This document shows, one piece after another, positions 59,827 through 64,000 of a DNA stretch of 64,000 bases (position 1 is its first letter; every line of letters starts with the position of its first letter). The stretch lies in NCBI GenBank assembly GCA_934433135.1, contig CAKRZO010000009.1, positions 1-64,000 of the forward strand, read 5' to 3'. The DNA is from an uncultured Acetatifactor sp. GTDB lineage: Bacteria; Bacillota; Clostridia; Lachnospirales; Lachnospiraceae. Made by a program: the position numbers and the translations under genes. The notes under the pieces were generated by a model, which saw only the letters and a list, made by a program, of their open reading frames with translations, was not told where the DNA came from and ran no database searches.

Positions 59827-61322
59827 AAATCAATGATAAAGACAATGTGATCGTAGCGCTGAGGACGATACCGGCCGGTACCTGTATTGCATTGGATAAG
59901 GAAACCATTCCAGCAAAAGAAGAAATTCCGGCTGGACACAAAATGGCTGTCTGTGATATTATGAAGGGCGAAGATGTCATAAAATACGGATACCGGATCG
60001 GCTGTGCCAAAGAGGATATTCAAAAAGGACAGTGGGTACATACGCATAACTTGAAAACAGCGCTGAGTGACCTTCTGGAATACAGCTATCATCCTTCGTT
60101 TTCGGAACTTCCGAAGACGGAGGAGGCTTTCTTTTCCGGATATGTGCGCCCGGACGGCAAAGTGGGCGTGCGCAATGAAATCTGGATCGTTCCTACGGTA
60201 GGCTGCGTCAATAATGTGGCGCAGGCGATTGCGCGGAAAGCCCAGAGAATGCTGGATCTGCAGAAAGAAAAATTCTGCGGCGACGGGGAAGAGCCGATGG
60301 AGGTCATTGCGTTTCCCCATCCTTACGGCTGTTCCCAGATGGGAGAAGACCAGGAGAACACCAGAAAGATTCTGGCAGGTCTGATCAATCATCCCAATGC
60401 AGGCGGCGTCCTGGTTCTGGGACTGGGCTGTGAGAACAGCAACATCGAGGTGTTAAAGCCGTATCTGGGCACGTATGATGAAAAAAGAGTGAAGTTCCTG
60501 GTTGCACAGGAAGCGGAGGATGAAATCAAGGAAGGACTTTCGCTGATCGAAGAACTGGCGGAGTATGCGGGAAGCTTTCGCAGGGAGTCTGTCAGTGTAA
60601 GCCGTCTGATCATCGGTATGAAATGCGGCGGAAGCGACGGCCTTTCCGGGATCACGGCCAATCCTTTGGTGGGAAAATTTTCCGATCTTCTGATTTCCAA
60701 AGGAGGAACCACCATCCTTACGGAAGTGCCGGAGATGTTTGGCGCGGAGACCATTCTGATGGATCGCTGTGCCGATAAAGAGCTGTTTAATGAGACTGTG
60801 TGTCTGATCAATGATTTCAAGACTTATTTTAAAAATCATAACCAGACGATTTATGAAAACCCTTCTCCTGGCAACAAAAAAGGCGGTATTTCCACGCTGG
60901 AAGACAAGTCCTTAGGGTGCACCCAGAAATCCGGAAGCGCACCGGTAAAGGGAGTCTTAGCTTATGCACAGCAGGTACAGACGCAGGGGTTAAATCTCTT
61001 AAGCGCTCCGGGTAACGATCTGGTGGCGGCAACGGCTCTTGCGGCGGCGGGTGCACAGATTGTGCTTTTTACCACAGGAAGAGGGACACCTTTTGCCTCT
61101 CCGGTTCCTACGGTAAAAATTTCCACCAATTCGCCGTTGGCGCAGAAGAAGTCCAACTGGATTGATTTTAATGCCGGCATCCTGACGGAAGGCAGTTCTT
61201 TGGAGGAAGAAGCGCAAAAGCTCTTTTCTTATGTGACGGAGGTCGCTTCCGGTAAAAAAGTATGCAGCGAGGAAGCGGGATATCATGATATGGCAATCTT
61301 CAAACAGGGAGTGACTCTGTAA
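59811..61322 (+). CDS. uxaA: Altronate dehydratase
   Basis: 503 residues. The N-terminal SAF domain (about 1-80: FIKINDKDNVIVALRTIPAG) is followed by the UxaA core with VRPDGKVGVRNEIWIVPTVGC, GCSQMGEDQENTRKILAGL, LIIGMKCGGSDGLSGITANP and CSEEAGYHDMAIFKQGVTL (C-terminal His/Glu). It is an iron-dependent dehydratase producing 2-keto-3-deoxygluconate from altronate. It overlaps uxaB by 16 bases, so coupled. KdgK/KdgA, the next steps, are not in this window. Confidence 0.94.
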   Translation: MQNFIKINDKDNVIVALRTIPAGTCIALDKETIPAKEEIPAGHKMAVCDIMKGEDVIKYGYRIGCAKEDIQKGQWVHTHNLKTALSDLLEYSYHPSFSELPKTEEAFFSGYVRPDGKVGVRNEIWIVPTVGCVNNVAQAIARKAQRMLDLQKEKFCGDGEEPMEVIAFPHPYGCSQMGEDQENTRKILAGLINHPNAGGVLVLGLGCENSNIEVLKPYLGTYDEKRVKFLVAQEAEDEIKEGLSLIEELAEYAGSFRRESVSVSRLIIGMKCGGSDGLSGITANPLVGKFSDLLISKGGTTILTEVPEMFGAETILMDRCADKELFNETVCLINDFKTYFKNHNQTIYENPSPGNKKGGISTLEDKSLGCTQKSGSAPVKGVLAYAQQVQTQGLNLLSAPGNDLVAATALAAAGAQIVLFTTGRGTPFASPVPTVKISTNSPLAQKKSNWIDFNAGILTEGSSLEEEAQKLFSYVTEVASGKKVCSEEAGYHDMAIFKQGVTL

Positions 61323-61345
61323 GTCCGTAACGATATAAGAAAGGT

Positions 61346-62194
61346 ATGGTAAGGAAGATGCAATTGGGAATTCGTCTGCATGACACGAAAAAGCTGCCGT
61401 TCGAAGAAAGACTGGCGGATGTAAGAAGAATGGGATTTACCTGTGGGCATATGGCGCTTGCCAGGGTAATGCCGGAGAGGAATACTTCGGATGAAGCACT
61501 GACTCCGGGATTTGCCATGTATTTAAAAAATCTTTTTCAGAAGAATCAGTTAGACTGTGCGGTTCTTGGCTGTTATCTGAATCTGGCCAATCCGGATCCG
61601 GTGCAGCTTGCGCAGATCACGGAAAGGTATAAAGCGCATATCCGTTTTGCCTCTCTGCTGGGATGCGGAGTGGTGGGAACGGAAACAGGGGCGCCGAACA
61701 CCACGTATACGTTTGTACCGGAATGCCACAGCGAGGAAGCTTTGCGGAACTTTATCCTGAATCTGCGTCCGGTTGTGGATTATGCGGAGAAGATGGGCAT
61801 GATTGTAGCCATTGAGCCGGTCTGGTGTCATATCGTAAATACGCCGGAAAGGGCAAGAAAGGTGCTGGATGTGATTGATTCTCCCAATTTGCAGATTATT
61901 TTGGATCCGGTCAACCTTTTACATGACGGAAATTATAAACAGGATCAGGAAGTGATTGCCCGGGCATTTGATCTGCTGGGGAAGGATATTGCCGTGATGC
62001 ATATCAAGGATTATGATATCCGGGACGGACATCTTGTCAGCATGGGCGCCGGGCTGGGACGAATGGATTACACTTCCCAGGTTCGCTTTATTAAGGAGCA
62101 TAAGCCTTTTATGCATGTGACATTGGAAGATACCGTGCCGGAGAATAATGAAAGCTGCCGGATCTTTTTCCAGAAGTTATATGATGAGCAGTAA
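61346..62194 (+). CDS. Xylose-isomerase-like sugar-phosphate isomerase/epimerase
   Basis: 282 residues, a TIM barrel of the AP endonuclease 2 / xylose isomerase-like class. Metal ligands appear as Glu in VGTETGAP, Glu in VAIEPVWCH, Asp in IILDPVNL, His in VMHIKDYDI and Glu in VTLEDTVPE. It is the last gene of the uxa run (23 bp after uxaA), so a role on a uronate or its derivative is likely, though its reaction is unknown. Another ATG at 61358 is equally plausible; both have imperfect ribosome binding sites. Many such proteins epimerise keto-sugars. Confidence 0.82.
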   Translation: MVRKMQLGIRLHDTKKLPFEERLADVRRMGFTCGHMALARVMPERNTSDEALTPGFAMYLKNLFQKNQLDCAVLGCYLNLANPDPVQLAQITERYKAHIRFASLLGCGVVGTETGAPNTTYTFVPECHSEEALRNFILNLRPVVDYAEKMGMIVAIEPVWCHIVNTPERARKVLDVIDSPNLQIILDPVNLLHDGNYKQDQEVIARAFDLLGKDIAVMHIKDYDIRDGHLVSMGAGLGRMDYTSQVRFIKEHKPFMHVTLEDTVPENNESCRIFFQKLYDEQ

Positions 62195-62239
62195 TAACTT
62201 ACAATTATTAATACAAAAATAGTGTTAAGGTAGAACCTC

Positions 62240-62376
62240 GGGCAGGCTCATGGGGTTCCATTCGGGGGACGCTCTCGCTCAATTAAAAACGCAGCGGCAC
62301 TAAGATCGCGAAGTACGCGATCTAAGGGCCGGCGTTTTTACATGCACCCCTCATTGGAATCCCCATGCGTCTGCCC
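62240..62376. repeat. Second palindromic intergenic repeat with nested hairpin
   Basis: Left arm 62240-62267 (GGGCAGGCTCATGGGGTTCC...) pairs with right arm 62346-62376 (ending GAATCCCCATGCGTCTGCCC). Inside, AAAAACGC/GCGTTTTT flank AGATCGCG-AAGTA-CGCGATCT. A lone left arm occurs at 31687-31714. It may act as a bidirectional terminator. Confidence 0.85.
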
Positions 62377-62419
62377 CTAGTAATTTGCTTCTTAACAGAT
62401 TTGTAAGTTTATAAGTTGG

Positions 62420-62602
62420 TAACAGTTCAGCCGCGTCATTCACAAAGCCGCGCTTTCAGCGCTTATTGGCTGCTTCGCAGCCGCTTGTTGCGGCTGTAAG
62501 CCGCGATTTTCATGGAAATGGCGCTAAGCTCAAGCATTCATAAAGGCAGATTTTCATGCAAGCATGAAATCAGCCTTCATAAATGCTTGTCTGAACTGTT
62601 AC
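62420..62602. repeat. Palindromic intergenic repeat, copy 3 (183 bp)
   Basis: Ends TAACAGTTCAG (62420-62430) and CTGAACTGTTA (62592-62602), identical to copy 1. It carries extra modules (GCTGCTTCGCAGC, GGCAGATTTTCATGC/GCATGAAATCAGCC, CATTCATAAA-type arms), making it the longest copy. Confidence 0.9.
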
Positions 62603-62641
62603 ATAAGTTGTAAGTTTATCCTGCAAAATCCAAAAGAATAG

Positions 62642-62670
62642 TTGAATCTGCCGTGTAAATCTGTTAAAAT
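62642..62670 (+). promoter_or_regulatory. Promoter of secA
   Basis: TTGAAT (62642-62647), 17-bp spacer, TAAAAT (62665-62670), about 34 bases before the start codon. Confidence 0.8.
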
Positions 62671-62703
62671 AATGGATAGACTTTAAAAAGAAAGAAAGGC
62701 CAA

Positions 62704-64000
62704 ATGCAAATGAAATTATTGGAAAAAGTGTTTGGAACGCACAGTTCAAGAGAACTGAAGCGTATTATGCCATTGGTGGACAAGATTGAAGAGCTGCGGC
62801 CCTCCATGCAGGCGCTTACTGATGAGGAGTTAAAGGCTAAGACGGCAGAGTATAAGGAGCGGCTTTCCAAGGGAGAGACGCTGGATGATCTTTTGCCGGA
62901 AGCTTTTGCAACCGTACGGGAAGCGGCAAAGCGTGTACTGAATATGGAACATTACCGGGTACAGCTGATCGGCGGCGTGATTCTGCATCAGGGACGAATT
63001 GCGGAGATGCGTACCGGTGAAGGTAAGACTTTGGTATCTACACTTCCTGCTTATCTGAATGCGCTGGAAGGCAAGGGCGTGCATATCGTTACCGTCAATG
63101 ATTATCTGGCAAAGCGTGACGCAGAGTGGATGGGACAGGTTCATGAATTTTTGGGTCTTAAGGTCGGAGTGGTCTTAAATAGTATGACCCCGGACGAGCG
63201 TAAGGTCGCTTATGCCTGCGATATCACTTATGTGACCAATAATGAGCTGGGCTTTGATTATCTGCGTGACAACATGGCCATTTACAAGGAACAGTTGGTA
63301 CTCAGGGATCTGCATTATGCCATCATCGATGAAGTGGACTCGGTTCTTATCGATGAAGCAAGAACTCCCTTGATTATATCCGGACAGAGCGGAAAATCTA
63401 CAGCTCTTTATGAGATGTGCGATCTGCTGGCAAGGCAGTTAAAGCGTGGGGAAGATATGCAGGAACTGACCAAAATGGATGCCATTATGGGTGTGGTTCA
63501 GGAAGAGACCGGCGATTTTATCGTAAATGAAAAAGATAAAGTAGTAAACCTGACGGAACAGGGTGTGGAGAAGGTGGAGAAGTTTTTCCACATTGAGAAC
63601 TACGCGGATCCGGAGAACCTGGAGATTCAGCATAATGTCATTCTGGCGCTGCGCGCCCATAACTTAATGTTCCGGGATCAGGATTATGTGGTAAAGGACG
63701 ATCAGGTTCTGATTGTAGACGAATTTACCGGTCGTATTATGCCGGGCCGCCGCTATTCGGACGGACTGCATCAGGCGATTGAAGCCAAGGAACATGTAAA
63801 AGTTAAGCGGGAAAGTAAGACCTTGGCAACAATTACGTTCCAGAATTTCTTTAATCTGTTTGCGAAAAAGTGCGGTATGACAGGTACGGCATTGACGGAA
63901 GAGAACGAGTTCCGGGAAATCTACGGTATGGACGTTATCGAGATTCCCACGAATAAGCCCGTTATCCGTAAGGATCTGCAGGATGCCGTATATAAGACCA
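62704..64000 (+). CDS. secA: Preprotein translocase ATPase SecA, N-terminal part
   Basis: At least 432 residues, running in frame off the window edge. From ATG 62704 or 62710 (MQMKLLEKVFGT), with AAAGAAAGG upstream. The DEAD motor domain has Walker A MRTGEGKTLVSTLPAYL and Walker B AIIDEVDSVLIDEARTPLI; VNDYLAKRDAEWM and LGFDYLRDNMA are SecA-specific. The preprotein cross-linking domain starts near residue 225. The IVDEFTGRIMPGRRYSDGLH segment is also typical. It drives protein export through SecYEG with ATP. The C-terminal half is outside the window. Confidence 0.96.
   Translation, partial: MQMKLLEKVFGTHSSRELKRIMPLVDKIEELRPSMQALTDEELKAKTAEYKERLSKGETLDDLLPEAFATVREAAKRVLNMEHYRVQLIGGVILHQGRIAEMRTGEGKTLVSTLPAYLNALEGKGVHIVTVNDYLAKRDAEWMGQVHEFLGLKVGVVLNSMTPDERKVAYACDITYVTNNELGFDYLRDNMAIYKEQLVLRDLHYAIIDEVDSVLIDEARTPLIISGQSGKSTALYEMCDLLARQLKRGEDMQELTKMDAIMGVVQEETGDFIVNEKDKVVNLTEQGVEKVEKFFHIENYADPENLEIQHNVILALRAHNLMFRDQDYVVKDDQVLIVDEFTGRIMPGRRYSDGLHQAIEAKEHVKVKRESKTLATITFQNFFNLFAKKCGMTGTALTEENEFREIYGMDVIEIPTNKPVIRKDLQDAVYKT

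Noticed and set aside
1..64000. CRISPR arrays, integrases, intact prophage or rRNA genes
   Set aside because: I looked for regularly spaced repeats, recombinase motifs and rRNA sequence and saw none; the only mobile-element protein is the truncated IS110 transposase.

Overview
The window looks like a chromosomal segment of an anaerobic, fermentative member of the Clostridia, most likely Lachnospiraceae. The evidence is gene content: phosphate butyryltransferase and butyrate kinase, a T-box-controlled tyrosyl-tRNA synthetase, AddAB, ECF-type vitamin transporters, a TPP riboswitch, KtrAB, AraC/YesN-type regulators, and a glycyl-radical enzyme with its activase. Assignments rest on motifs and family resemblance read by eye; no database was searched.

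Layout. 0-5 kb: tRNA-Arg(ACG), then a glycerol-3-phosphate oxidation operon (GlpA-like, GlpB-like, DUF1667 protein, HAD phosphatase, GlpP antiterminator). It ends in two wrecks: the tail of a glycerophosphodiester phosphodiesterase with an in-frame stop, and a Fic gene with an internal deletion. 6-12 kb: a membrane-bound AraC regulator, a lipoprotein solute-binding protein and two sugar permeases. 12.2-12.6 kb: a structured non-coding stretch and a palindromic repeat. 12.7-29.5 kb: a visibly more A+T-rich glycan-catabolism island (GH130, EamA-type exporter, GH105, GH95-like protein with a binding domain, GH20-like protein, glycyl-radical enzyme plus activase, serine hydrolase, IS110-family remnant, 5'-truncated RraA gene, GH5). 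29.8-40 kb: T-box and tyrS, exonuclease III, addB, addA. 40-45 kb: thiT with TPP riboswitch, GNAT, TspO, Ca2+-ATPase. 45-47.4 kb: AraC regulator divergent from a GH27 alpha-galactosidase, plus a small zinc-ribbon protein. 47.5-49.4 kb: coaBC and a PanT-like ECF S-component. 49.5-51.4 kb: an AAA+ ATPase flanked by two small HTH proteins. 51.4-55.6 kb: ptb-buk with a Rex-like operator, then ktrB-ktrA. 55.6-62.2 kb: a hexuronate regulon (uxaC, lacI-type regulator, uxaB, uxaA, sugar-phosphate isomerase/epimerase). The end carries secA, running off the window.

How the genes fit together: the 6-29 kb block looks like a plant-glycan (pectin/hemicellulose) import and degradation locus. Two near-identical 140-bp control regions, each with a 22-bp-spaced direct repeat, lie before the transporter operon and before the GH105 gene. 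This suggests one AraC-type regulator joins the two. The hexuronate regulon would then consume galacturonate/glucuronate released from such glycans, and ptb-buk would make butyrate. The most unusual element is the uncharacterised glycyl-radical enzyme/activase pair inside the glycoside hydrolase run. At least two families of modular palindromic repeats are scattered between genes.
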